64,000 nt of DNA from Streptomyces sp. TRM49041 (lineage in GTDB: Bacteria > Actinomycetota > Actinomycetes > Streptomycetales > Streptomycetaceae), in the NCBI RefSeq assembly GCF_008271805.1, contig NZ_VSRY01000152.1:1-64000 (forward strand), in the 5' to 3' direction. The position numbers and the translations under genes were made by a program. The notes below the pieces were generated by a model, which saw nothing but the letters and a program-made list of their open reading frames with translations, was not told the origin of the DNA and ran no database searches. This document shows, piece by piece, positions 41,680 through 50,432 of this stretch. Within the stretch, counting starts at the first letter, position 1. The number at the start of each line of letters is the position of its first letter.

Positions 41680-42798
41680 ATGCCGAGCGTCAACGAGCAG
41701 CCCATCCCTGCTGCCCGCCCGGTCATCGGTGAAGAAGAGATCGAGGCCGCGGTACGCGTACTGCGCAGCGGTCGCGTCGTACAGGGCCCCGAGGTGGCCG
41801 CGTTCGAGGAGAGCTTCGGCGACCTGGTCGACGGCCGCCACTGCGTCGCTGTCAACTCCGGCACCTCGGCGCTGCATCTCCTTCTGATGGCGCTGAACAT
41901 CGGGCCCGGTGACGAGGTCATCGTCCCGTCCTTCTCCTTCGCCGCTTCGGCCAACGCGATCCGTCTGGTGGGCGCCGACGCCGTGTTCGTCGACATCGAC
42001 CCGGACACCTACTGCGTGGACCCGGCGGCCGTCGAGGCCGCCGTGACCCCGCGCACGGTCGCCGTCATGCCGGTGCACCTGTACGGCCACCCGGCCGCGA
42101 TGGACAAGATCATGGCCATCGCCGACAAGCACAAGCTGGCCGTCGTCGAGGACGCCTGCCAGGCCCACGCCGCGGCGCTCAACGGCACCCCGGTCGGCGC
42201 GTTCGGCGACGGCGGCACCTTCAGCTTCTACCCGACCAAGAACATGCACTCCCTCGAGGGCGGCATGATCTCGGTCGCGGACGCCGAGATCGCCCGCACC
42301 CTGCGTCTGCTGCGCAACCAGGGCATGGAGCAGCGGTACGCCAACGAGATCGTCGGCGCCAACATGCGCATGACCGACGTGGCCGCCGCCGTCGGCCGCG
42401 TCCAGCTGGCCAAGCTGAACGGCTGGACCGAGCAGCGCATCGCCAACGCCGCGTACCTCACCGAGCACATCACCGCGACGGACGTCGTCACCCCGGTGAT
42501 CGCCGAGGGTGCGCGCCACATCTACCACCAGTACACGATCCGGGTCCGTGGTGACCGCGACGCCGCCATGGCGAAGCTCACCGAGGCGGGCATCGGCAAC
42601 GCCGTGTACTACCCGACGCCGATCCACCGCCTGAAGCCCTACTGGGAGCCGGACCAGAAGGCCGGCCGGAACTGGGACCTGCCGGAGACGGAGAAGGCGG
42701 CCGCCGAGGTCGTCTCCCTGCCGGTGCACCCGTCCCTGTCCCGGAACGACCTGGAGCGGATCGTGACCGCCGTGAACGCGCTGGGAGAGAACCTGTGA
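41680..42798 (+). CDS. DegT/DnrJ/EryC1 aminotransferase (WbpE-like sugar 3-aminotransferase)
   Basis: A 372-residue PLP-dependent enzyme. The internal aldimine lysine is K187 in FYPTKNMHS; SGTSALHL and EDACQAHAA are the cofactor-binding motifs. The N-terminal PVIGEEEIEAAVRVLRSGRVVQGPEVAAFE is typical of nucleotide-sugar aminotransferases. Given its coupling (4-bp overlap) to a Gfo/Idh/MocA 3-dehydrogenase, I infer it aminates UDP-2-acetamido-3-oxo-glucuronate with glutamate. AAGGAGG precedes the ATG. It is the first gene of the + strand part of the cluster; the 334-bp gap upstream (41346-41679) holds the rne terminator and presumably the promoter. Confidence 0.9.
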   Translation: MPSVNEQPIPAARPVIGEEEIEAAVRVLRSGRVVQGPEVAAFEESFGDLVDGRHCVAVNSGTSALHLLLMALNIGPGDEVIVPSFSFAASANAIRLVGADAVFVDIDPDTYCVDPAAVEAAVTPRTVAVMPVHLYGHPAAMDKIMAIADKHKLAVVEDACQAHAAALNGTPVGAFGDGGTFSFYPTKNMHSLEGGMISVADAEIARTLRLLRNQGMEQRYANEIVGANMRMTDVAAAVGRVQLAKLNGWTEQRIANAAYLTEHITATDVVTPVIAEGARHIYHQYTIRVRGDRDAAMAKLTEAGIGNAVYYPTPIHRLKPYWEPDQKAGRNWDLPETEKAAAEVVSLPVHPSLSRNDLERIVTAVNALGENL

Positions 42799-43805
42799 CC
42801 GCCAGTGGACTGCGGGCCGGCCTCGTCGGCCTCGGCTCGATGGGCCGCCACCACGCCCGTGTGCTCGCCGGGCTCGACGGCGTGGAGCTCGTCGGTGTCG
42901 TCGACCCGATGGGCGACAAGAACGGCTGGGCGCAGGGCGCGCCCGTCCTGTCGACCGTCGAGGAACTGCTCGCCCTGGGCGTGGACTACGCCGTCGTCGC
43001 CTGCCCGACCGCGCTGCACGAGGAGGTCGGCCTCAAGCTCGCCGAGGCCGGGGTGTGCGCTCTCGTCGAGAAGCCCGTCGCGGACACCGTCGACGGCGCC
43101 CGCCGCCTCGTCGAGGCGTTCGAGACCCGCGGCCTGGTCGCCGGTGTGGGCCACATCGAGCGCTGCAACCCGGCGCTGCGCTCCCTGCGCACCCGCCTGG
43201 AGGCCGGCGAACTGGGCGACGTCTACCAGGTCGTCACCCGCCGTCAGGGTCCCTTCCCGCACCGCATCGCGGACGTCGGCGTCGTCAAGGACCTCGCCAC
43301 CCACGACATCGACCTGACCGGCTGGGTCACGGGCCAGACGTACACGTCGATCTCCGCCCACACGGTGTCCAAGTCGGGCCGCGCGCACGAGGACATGGTG
43401 TCCGCCGTCGGCCAGCTCTCCGACGGCACGATGGTCAGCCACCTCGTCAACTGGCTGAGCCCGCTCAAGGAGCGGTTCACCTCGGTCACCGGTGAGCGCG
43501 GCTGCTTCATCGCCGACACCCTCACCGCCGACCTGACGTTCTACTCCAACGCCGCCGTCGCCACCGAATGGGAGGCCCTGCGCGCCTTCCGCGGCGTCGC
43601 CGAGGGCGACATGGTCCGATATGCGATCCCCAAGCGCGAGCCGCTCCTCGTGGAGCACGAGCTGTTCCGCGACGCGGTCCTCGGCGAGTCGGACGACATC
43701 TGCACGCTGCGGCAGGGTCTGCGGACCGTGGAGGTCGCCGCGGCCGTCCTGGAGTCGGCTGCCAGCGGCGACACCGTCCGGCTCAACGGCGCGGCGCAGG
43801 GGTAG
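42795..43805 (+). CDS. Gfo/Idh/MocA oxidoreductase (WbpB/WlbA-like 3-dehydrogenase)
   Basis: A 336-residue NAD-dependent oxidoreductase. The Rossmann motif GLVGLGSMGRHHARVL is at the N-terminus; EKPVADT is the family's conserved lysine motif, and GHIERCNPAL plus KDLATHDIDL are features of the WlbA/WbpB group. These enzymes oxidise C3 of UDP-GlcNAc-uronate before transamination. The GTG overlaps the aminotransferase stop (GTGA), so the 3-oxidation and 3-amination enzymes should be made together. Confidence 0.88.
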   Translation: MTASGLRAGLVGLGSMGRHHARVLAGLDGVELVGVVDPMGDKNGWAQGAPVLSTVEELLALGVDYAVVACPTALHEEVGLKLAEAGVCALVEKPVADTVDGARRLVEAFETRGLVAGVGHIERCNPALRSLRTRLEAGELGDVYQVVTRRQGPFPHRIADVGVVKDLATHDIDLTGWVTGQTYTSISAHTVSKSGRAHEDMVSAVGQLSDGTMVSHLVNWLSPLKERFTSVTGERGCFIADTLTADLTFYSNAAVATEWEALRAFRGVAEGDMVRYAIPKREPLLVEHELFRDAVLGESDDICTLRQGLRTVEVAAAVLESAASGDTVRLNGAAQG

Positions 43806-43817
43806 GGGCAGTCTCCC

Positions 43818-45446
43818 TTGACCAGACCTGATGTCACCGTCGTCGTGGCGGTCTACAACACCATGCCGTACCTGACCGAGTGTCTGAACTCGCTCGTCGG
43901 ACAGAGCATCGGCAAGGACCGTCTGGAGATCGTGGCCGTCGACGACGGCTCCACCGACGACAGCGGCCGGGAGCTCGACCGCTTCGCGGAGCGGTACCCC
44001 GGCGTCGTGAAGGTCATCCACCAGGCCAACTCCGGTGGCCCGGCCGCTCCCAGCAACCGGGCCCTGGAGGTGGCCACCGGCCGTTTCGTGTACTTCATCG
44101 GCTCCGACGACCACCTCGGCGACGAGGCGCTGGAGCGTATGGTGAAGTGCGCCGACCAGCACGACTCCGACGTCGTCGTCGGCAAGATGGTCGGCACGAA
44201 CGGCCGCTACGTCCACCAGGCGCTCTACAGGACGAGCGACCCCGACGTCAGCCTGTACGACTCTGCGCTGCCCTTCACGCTGGCCAACACCAAGCTGTTC
44301 CGGCGCGATCTCGTCGAGCAGTACAAGCTGCGCTTCCCCGAGGACATGCCGGTCGGCTCGGACCAGCCGTTCACCATCGAGGCGTGTGTCCGCGCCCGGA
44401 AGATCTCCGTCGTCGCCGACTACACGTGCTACTACGCGGTGAAGCGCGGCGACGCGTCCAACATCACCTACCGGGCCGACCACCTCGCCCGGCTCCGCTG
44501 CGCCGCGCAGATCATGGAGCACGCGGCCGGGCTCATCGAAGCGGGCCCGGGGCGTGACGCGGTCTTCAAGCGCCACTTCACCTGGGAGCTCGCGAAACTG
44601 GTCCAGGACGACTTCCCGTCGCTGGACCGGGCCACGCAGGCCGAGGTGTGCGCCGGTATCGCCGAGCTCGCCGACGCGTACTTCACGGAGGCGCTGCGCG
44701 ACTCCATGGACGTCACGCGGCGGGTGCGGATCGCCCTCGCCCAGCGCGGCGCCGTCGACCTGCTCGTCCGTGCCATCGAGGACGAGGCGGAGCACGGCGC
44801 CCCGCCGTTCCTGCTGGAGGACGGCCGCGCGTATCTGCGCTACCCCGGCTTCCGGGACTCGTCCCTGGGCCTGCCCGACCGGCTCTTCGAGGTGATCGGC
44901 GAGGCCGTGCCCCGACAGCTCGCCGACGGCACCGGCCTGGTCTCGGCCGACTGGCTGCAGGACGGCGACGACATGGCCGTCTCCCTCGCCGTCCGCGTCC
45001 CCGTCACCGGGGAGACGGAGACCGCGTCCGTACGCCTGGCGGGCAGGGCACTGCCGAAGAGCGCCGACAAGCCGGGCGGCCGCCGCGTCCCGGTCGGCAC
45101 CGAACTGCCCGCCCTCCCGGGCGAGTCGCGCCAGGAGCCGTCGGCCGACGGCACCGGGACCGTGCTGCTCGCCCGCATCCCCGTCCAGCCGAACCGGGCG
45201 AAGCTCGGCGTCCGCGCCTACGTGGATGTGGCAGGCTCGACGTACGAGATCCCGGTGCGGACCCAGGGGGTGCCGCTGCCCCTGGCCAGGCGCTGGCGCG
45301 AGCGGATCCCGTACCGCGTCTCCGCCACCGCCAACGCCAAGGGGCGGCTGGTCATCACCACGGCTCCGCTCTGGGAGCCATCGCCCGGCGTCAGCCTGCG
45401 ACTGCGCCGCGTCCTGTCCCGTGTGAAGAGGAAACTGACCCGATGA
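43818..45446 (+). CDS. Family 2 glycosyltransferase with C-terminal extension
   Basis: 542 residues. The GT-A domain (1-230) shows VVVAVYNTMPYLTECLNSL, EIVAVDDGSTDDSG and YFIGSDDHLGDEAL with the DxD-type acidic motif. The remainder (about 330-540) is a beta-rich region (LVSADWLQDGDDMAVSLAVRVPVTGETETASVRL) that resembles the accessory domains of wall-polymer transferases. The TTG at 43818 is the probable start; there is no better one with a full first strand. Its stop overlaps the next ATG (ATGA). The acceptor and donor are unknown; use of the cluster's uronic-acid sugar is likely. Confidence 0.87.
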   Translation: MTRPDVTVVVAVYNTMPYLTECLNSLVGQSIGKDRLEIVAVDDGSTDDSGRELDRFAERYPGVVKVIHQANSGGPAAPSNRALEVATGRFVYFIGSDDHLGDEALERMVKCADQHDSDVVVGKMVGTNGRYVHQALYRTSDPDVSLYDSALPFTLANTKLFRRDLVEQYKLRFPEDMPVGSDQPFTIEACVRARKISVVADYTCYYAVKRGDASNITYRADHLARLRCAAQIMEHAAGLIEAGPGRDAVFKRHFTWELAKLVQDDFPSLDRATQAEVCAGIAELADAYFTEALRDSMDVTRRVRIALAQRGAVDLLVRAIEDEAEHGAPPFLLEDGRAYLRYPGFRDSSLGLPDRLFEVIGEAVPRQLADGTGLVSADWLQDGDDMAVSLAVRVPVTGETETASVRLAGRALPKSADKPGGRRVPVGTELPALPGESRQEPSADGTGTVLLARIPVQPNRAKLGVRAYVDVAGSTYEIPVRTQGVPLPLARRWRERIPYRVSATANAKGRLVITTAPLWEPSPGVSLRLRRVLSRVKRKLTR

Positions 45447-46726
45447 ACATCTGTGTAGTCGCGCTCGGCAAGATCGGTCTGCCGCTCGCCGTGCAGTTCG
45501 CCGACAAGGGCCACAAGGTCATCGGCGCCGACGTCAACGAGAAGGTCGTGGAGCTGGTCAACGCCGGCACCGAGCCCTTCCCCGGCGAGCACGACCTGGA
45601 CGTCAAGCTGAAGAAGGCCGTCGACGCCGGGCTGCTCACCGCCACGACCGACACCGCCGCGGCCGTCGCCGAGTCCGACGCCGTCGTCGTGGTCGTCCCG
45701 CTGTTCGTGGACGCCGAGGGCACTCCCGACTTCGGCTGGATGGACAACGCCACGAAGGCCATCGCCAAGGGCCTCAAGCCGGGCACCCTCGTCTCGTACG
45801 AGACGACCCTCCCGGTCGGCACCACCCGCACCCGCTGGGCCCCGATGCTGGAGGAGGGCTCCGGCCTCACCGCCGGGAAGGACTTCCACCTCGTCTTCTC
45901 GCCGGAGCGCGTCCTCACCGGCCGCGTCTTCGCCGATCTGCGCCGCTACCCGAAGCTCGTCGGCGGCATCGACGAGGCGTCCACACGGCGGGGCGTCGAG
46001 TTCTACGAGCAGGTCCTCGACTTCGACGAGCGCGCCGACCTGCCGCGGCCGAACGGCGTGTGGGACCTCGGCACCGCCGAGGCGTCCGAGCTGGCCAAGC
46101 TCGCCGAGACCACCTACCGCGACGTCAACATCGGCCTGGCGAACCAGTTCGCCCGGTTCGCCGACAAGAACGACATCGACGTCAAGAAGGTCATCGAGGC
46201 CTGCAACTCGCAGCCCTACAGCCACATCCACCAGCCGGGCATCGCCGTCGGCGGCCACTGCATCCCGATCTACCCGCGGATGTACCTGTGGAACGACCCG
46301 GAGGCCACCGTCGTCCGCTCGGCCCGCGAGGCCAACGCCGCGATGCCGGACTACGCCGTCGACCTGCTGGCCGCCGCCTACGGCGACCTGAAGGGCGTGG
46401 GCGTGCTGGTGCTGGGCGCCGCCTACCGCGGTGGCGTCAAGGAGACGGCCTTCTCCGGCGTCTTCCCGACCGTCGAGGCGCTCAAGGCGCGCGGCGCGGT
46501 CCCGTACGTCTCCGACCCGATGTACACGGACGAGGAGCTCGCCGCGCACGGCCTGACCCCGCACCAGGGTGAGAAGGTCACCGCGGCGATCCTCCAGGCC
46601 GACCACGCCGAGTACCGTGAACTGGCGGCCTCCGACCTGCCGGACGTCACCGTCCTGGTGGACGGCCGCCGCACCACCGACCCGGCCCGCTGGGAGGGTG
46701 TCCGCCGCGTGGTCATCGGCGGCTGA
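45443..46726 (+). CDS. UDP-N-acetylhexosamine 6-dehydrogenase (WecC/WbpA-like)
   Basis: A 427-residue NAD-dependent dehydrogenase that oxidises C6 of UDP-GlcNAc or UDP-ManNAc to the uronate in two steps. The N-terminal Rossmann motif is VVALGKIGLPLAVQFADKGH. The catalytic cysteine is C273 in VGGHCIPIYP. The central FSPERVLTGR and the C-terminal UDP-binding domain (VLVLGAAYRGGVKETAFS) complete the family. Substrate choice cannot be read from sequence. With a separate 2-epimerase and 3-amino genes nearby, a UDP-GlcNAc dehydrogenase (WbpA role) fits best. It overlaps the GT2 gene by 4 bp. Confidence 0.9.
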   Translation: MNICVVALGKIGLPLAVQFADKGHKVIGADVNEKVVELVNAGTEPFPGEHDLDVKLKKAVDAGLLTATTDTAAAVAESDAVVVVVPLFVDAEGTPDFGWMDNATKAIAKGLKPGTLVSYETTLPVGTTRTRWAPMLEEGSGLTAGKDFHLVFSPERVLTGRVFADLRRYPKLVGGIDEASTRRGVEFYEQVLDFDERADLPRPNGVWDLGTAEASELAKLAETTYRDVNIGLANQFARFADKNDIDVKKVIEACNSQPYSHIHQPGIAVGGHCIPIYPRMYLWNDPEATVVRSAREANAAMPDYAVDLLAAAYGDLKGVGVLVLGAAYRGGVKETAFSGVFPTVEALKARGAVPYVSDPMYTDEELAAHGLTPHQGEKVTAAILQADHAEYRELAASDLPDVTVLVDGRRTTDPARWEGVRRVVIGG

Positions 46727-46756
46727 GGAACAGTGCCACGCAACCACTGAAGTCCA

Positions 46757-46790
46757 GGCCCTGCCCCGCCCCGTCCGGCGGGGCAGGGCC
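46757..46790 (+). terminator. Hairpin between the dehydrogenase and galE
   Basis: 14-bp perfect GC stem (46757-46770 with 46777-46790, loop ccgtcc), ending just before the AAGAGG ribosome-binding site of galE. It may terminate the first operon or attenuate galE. Confidence 0.7.
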
Positions 46791-46809
46791 GCTCTCAAGA
46801 GGTTCCACG

Positions 46810-47781
46810 ATGAACTGGATGATCACCGGAGGCGCCGGATACATCGGCTCGCACGTGGTGCGGGCCATGACCGGTGCGGGAGAGCGTGTCGTCGTCGTCG
46901 ACGACCTCAGCACCGGGCACGCCGACCGGCTGCCCGCCGACGTCCCCCTGGAGACCGGCACGGTCCTCGACCGGGACTTCCTCGACCGCGTCCTGCGCGA
47001 GCACGCCGTCACCGGCATCGTGCACATCGCGGCGAAGAAGCAGGTCGCCGAGTCCGTGGCCGAGCCCCTCCACTACTACCGGGAGAACGTGGAGGGCCTG
47101 CGCGTCCTCCTCGACGCGGCCGTCGCCGCGGGCGTCACCCGCTTCCTCTTCTCCTCCTCGGCCGCCGTGTACGGCATGCCCGACGTCGATCCGGTCACCG
47201 AGAAGACCCCGTGCGCGCCGATCAACCCGTACGGCGAGACCAAGCTCGCGGGGGAGTGGATGGTCGGCGCCGTCGGCCGCACCCACGGCATGGCGACCGC
47301 CGCGCTGCGCTACTTCAACGTGGCGGGCGCGGCGACGCCGCAGCTCGCCGACGACGGCGTGTACAACCTCGTCCCGATGGTCTTCGAGCGCCTCACGGAG
47401 GGCCGGGCGCCCCTGGTCTTCGGCGACGACTACCCGACGCCCGACGGCACCTGCGTCCGCGACTACATCCATATCGAGGACGTCGCGTCCGCCCACCTCG
47501 CGGCTGCCCGGCGGCTCGTCGCGGACCCGGAGGCGTCGCTGGTCCTCAACATCGGCCGCGGCGAGGGGGTCTCGGTGACCGAGATGATCCGCGTCATCCA
47601 GGACGTCACCGGCCACACCGACCTCACCCCCGAGATCACCGCCCGCCGCCCCGGCGACCCGGCCCGCGTCGTCGCCTCCGCGGACCTGATCCACCGGGAA
47701 CTCTCCTGGACGGCCCGCCACGACCTCCGAGAAATGATCACCTCGGCCTGGCAGGGCTGGACCCTCCGCCACCCGGACTGA
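46810..47781 (+). CDS. galE: UDP-glucose 4-epimerase family protein
   Basis: A 323-residue extended SDR. The NAD motif is GGAGYIGSH at 7-15; the catalytic pair Y141-x3-K145 is in NPYGETK, with SSSAAVYG before it, and ALRYFNVAGA and CVRDYIHIED are classic GalE segments. It would interconvert UDP-Glc/UDP-Gal or the N-acetyl forms, providing a second sugar for the polymer. AAGAGG lies upstream of the ATG. A minus-strand gene converges on it. Confidence 0.92.
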   Translation: MNWMITGGAGYIGSHVVRAMTGAGERVVVVDDLSTGHADRLPADVPLETGTVLDRDFLDRVLREHAVTGIVHIAAKKQVAESVAEPLHYYRENVEGLRVLLDAAVAAGVTRFLFSSSAAVYGMPDVDPVTEKTPCAPINPYGETKLAGEWMVGAVGRTHGMATAALRYFNVAGAATPQLADDGVYNLVPMVFERLTEGRAPLVFGDDYPTPDGTCVRDYIHIEDVASAHLAAARRLVADPEASLVLNIGRGEGVSVTEMIRVIQDVTGHTDLTPEITARRPGDPARVVASADLIHRELSWTARHDLREMITSAWQGWTLRHPD

Positions 47782-47862
47782 CTGCCCGCCGGTTCGCCCG
47801 TTGACCGACCGGGCCGCCGGGCCACCGGGCGTCGGCTCCGTGCCCCGTCCAGCTCGCCCCGC

Positions 47863-49008
47863 TCAGGCGCCCACGCGCTCCCACATGCCCAGCGCCAGCC
47901 CCGGCTCGGGCTTCTGGCGGGCGACCCACAGCGCGCCGTCCGTGCCGATCACGGCCATGACCAGCCGCCCCCGTCCGTCCAGCGCCAGCGAGGGCGCGCC
48001 CACGCACGGGCTGCCGGAGAGCGTCCAGGCGGCCCCCGCGGCCTCGTCCTCCGTCGGGTAAGCGGCCAGCGCCGGCCGCCCGGTGGCCCCGTCCCGGTGC
48101 GCGAGGACCGTGCAGTCGTGGCCGTCGACGGCGGTACGCAGCAGGGCCACCGGCCCCGTACCGGCGCTGTCCCCGAGCGTGGCGGCCTCCGCCGAGGCCG
48201 GGCGCCAGGCGCGTACCGTGCCGTCCTCGGCGTCGTGCCAGAAGTGCGTGAGACCACCGGTCCCGCCGGTCGGCGTGGCCGTCGCCGAGCCGGGCGCGAC
48301 CCTCAGCGGCACATCGTCGCCCCGCTCGAACCGGGCACCCGGCTTCTCCCGCTCCCAGCGCAGCAGCCGGTCCGACGCGGGGGCCAGCACCTCCACGACA
48401 CCGTCCCCGGCGAGCGCCGCGGACACCGTGCCCCGGACGTCCGAACCCTTCAGGTCCGCCCAGGCGTTCCAGGCGCCCGTCTTGGCCTGACTGCGGGCGC
48501 ACACCCCGCCGCCCGCGTTACGGATGACGACGGTGAGGGAGCCCTCGGCGTCGACCACGGCCGAAGGGAGACCTATCTGCTCGGCGAGCGCCGGGTCCGC
48601 CGGGTAGGGGGAGCCCAGCGGACGCCAGTCCCGCACCGGACGGCCCGACTGGTACTGGAGGGCGTACACCACGTCCGTGCCGGTCCGTCCGTCCGGGAGC
48701 GGCGAGCGGCGCACGCCGACGAGGTGCACATACCCGTCGGCACCCTGCGCGACCGCGAGGTACGGCAGCAGTCCGGACGCCGGGATCACCTCGGGCCCCG
48801 ACCACTCGGGGCCGCCGGGGACGGTCTCGGTCCAGCGCAGTACGCCCTCGTCCCCCGGGGCGTACGCCGTGAGACGGCCGTCCTTGCCGCGGACCAGCCA
48901 GCCGGTGGTAGCAGGCACCGAGGGGTCCACGACCGGCAGCGGCGTCTCCTCTGCTGGTGCGGGCCCGTCGGCCCGACGCTTGGCTTTCCGCATGAACAAG
49001 ACCGCCAT
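47863..49008 (-). CDS. Beta-propeller (PLL/sialidase-like) protein
   Basis: A 381-residue protein with repeated W-containing ~45-residue units (TGWLVRGKDGRLTAYAPGDEGVLRWTETVPGGPEW, GGLTHFWHDAEDGTVRAWRP, ALDGRGRLVMAVIGTDGALWVARQ), as in fucose-lectin (PLL-like) beta propellers. There is no signal peptide; the N-terminus MAVLFMRKAKRR is basic, so it may be cytoplasmic or membrane-associated. It is the only minus-strand gene in this half of the cluster, and it is divergent from wecB. It may recognise the polymer or its precursor. The ATG at 49008 has GGGAAAGG upstream. Confidence 0.75.
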   Translation of the reverse strand: MAVLFMRKAKRRADGPAPAEETPLPVVDPSVPATTGWLVRGKDGRLTAYAPGDEGVLRWTETVPGGPEWSGPEVIPASGLLPYLAVAQGADGYVHLVGVRRSPLPDGRTGTDVVYALQYQSGRPVRDWRPLGSPYPADPALAEQIGLPSAVVDAEGSLTVVIRNAGGGVCARSQAKTGAWNAWADLKGSDVRGTVSAALAGDGVVEVLAPASDRLLRWEREKPGARFERGDDVPLRVAPGSATATPTGGTGGLTHFWHDAEDGTVRAWRPASAEAATLGDSAGTGPVALLRTAVDGHDCTVLAHRDGATGRPALAAYPTEDEAAGAAWTLSGSPCVGAPSLALDGRGRLVMAVIGTDGALWVARQKPEPGLALGMWERVGA

Positions 49009-49198
49009 GGGTGACCGTCGACCTTTCCCTGTGCCTGTACCGCGAGTGAGTGATCCTCTTTCCGCGGGCGCGCGCGACCTTAGCATCTCGCATCCTGGCG
49101 GGCCCGGTGGCGGCGAAGGGGCGGTAACCGAGCACTGCGGCGCCGGGCATACCATTGCCGTGCCCCTCATCGACCTGACCCCAGAAGAAGAGCGTGCA

Positions 49199-50305
49199 GT
49201 GAAAGTCATCAGCATCGTCGGCGCCCGCCCCCAACTGGTGAAGCTCGCGCCCATCGCGGCCGCGTTCGCAGGGACGGAACACGAGCACTTCATTGTGCAC
49301 ACCGGGCAGCACTATGACGCCGACCTCTCCGACGTCTTCTTCCAGGGCCTCGGCATCCCCGACCCGGACGTCCACCTCGGTGTCGGCTCCGGCAGCCACG
49401 GCACCCAGACCGGCGCCGTGCTCTCCGCGCTCGACCCGGTCCTGGAGCGGGAGAAGCCCGACTGGGTCCTCGTCTACGGCGACACCAACTCCACGATCGC
49501 CGGCGCGCTCTCCGCGGTGAAGATGCACCTGCCGGTCGCGCACCTGGAGGCGGGCCTGCGCTCCTTCAACCGCCGCATGCCGGAGGAGCACAACCGGGTC
49601 CTCACCGACCACTGCGCCGACGTGCTGCTCGCCCCGACCGAGGAGGCCATGCGCCACCTCGCCGACGAGGGCCTGAAGGAGCGCGCGGTGCTGGCGGGCG
49701 ACGTCATGGTCGACATCTGCCTGCGCATCCGCGACGCCGTCCTCGCCGGCGAGCACCCGGCCCCGGCGCTGCCCGAGGGCATCGACCCGGAGCAGCCGTT
49801 CCTGCTGGCCACGATCCACCGGCCGGACAACACCGACGACCCCGAGCGGCTCGCCGCGATCGTCGACTCGCTGGCCGCGCTGCCGCTGCCGGTCGCGCTG
49901 CTCGCCCACCCGCGCCTGGTCGCCCGCGCCAAGGAGCACGGCATCGAACTGGCGAAGGGCTCCGTCCACGTCGGCCGCCCGCTGCCGTACGCCGGTCTGG
50001 TCGCCGCCGTCCTGGCCTCGTCCGGTGTCGTCACCGACTCCGGCGGCCTGCAGAAGGAGGCGTTCCTGCTGGAGCGCATCACGACCACGATCCGTCCGGA
50101 GACGGAGTGGGTCGAGACCGTCGAGACCGGCTGGAACGTCCTCGTCCCCGACCCGCACACGCTGTCCGCCGAAGAGTGGGCCGCCACGGTCACCCGCGCC
50201 GTGCCCACCGTCGACAAGGGCACCCCGTACGGCGACGGGCGCGCCGCGCACAACGTCGTCCGCATCCTCGAGGAGTGGCAGGGCACCGTCCGCAACGACG
50301 GTTGA
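49199..50305 (+). CDS. wecB: UDP-N-acetylglucosamine 2-epimerase family (WecB/WbpI-like)
   Basis: A 368-residue non-hydrolysing 2-epimerase with a GT-B fold. Motifs: IVGARPQLVKLAPIAAAF at the N-terminus, VHTGQHYD, VYGDTNSTIAGALSA, HLEAGLRSFNRRMPEEHNR and TDSGGLQKEAFLL. In a WbpA-B-E-D-I pathway the matching enzyme epimerises UDP-GlcNAc3NAcA to UDP-ManNAc3NAcA; alternatively it makes UDP-ManNAc directly. The GTG at 49199 follows AGAAGAAGAG; a GTG at 49160 would add 13 residues. The symbol reflects family, not proven substrate. Confidence 0.9.
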   Translation: MKVISIVGARPQLVKLAPIAAAFAGTEHEHFIVHTGQHYDADLSDVFFQGLGIPDPDVHLGVGSGSHGTQTGAVLSALDPVLEREKPDWVLVYGDTNSTIAGALSAVKMHLPVAHLEAGLRSFNRRMPEEHNRVLTDHCADVLLAPTEEAMRHLADEGLKERAVLAGDVMVDICLRIRDAVLAGEHPAPALPEGIDPEQPFLLATIHRPDNTDDPERLAAIVDSLAALPLPVALLAHPRLVARAKEHGIELAKGSVHVGRPLPYAGLVAAVLASSGVVTDSGGLQKEAFLLERITTTIRPETEWVETVETGWNVLVPDPHTLSAEEWAATVTRAVPTVDKGTPYGDGRAAHNVVRILEEWQGTVRNDG

Positions 50306-50432
50306 CCGGCCACGGCCGGCCACCCGGAACCCGACCGTCACGGGCGGGTTCCGGGCCGGTCGTGCCGACCGGCCCGGAACAGGGCCGGTGATAAAGTGGC
50401 GCGTCGCCGCGCAATCTCGTAAGGAAGTCGAC

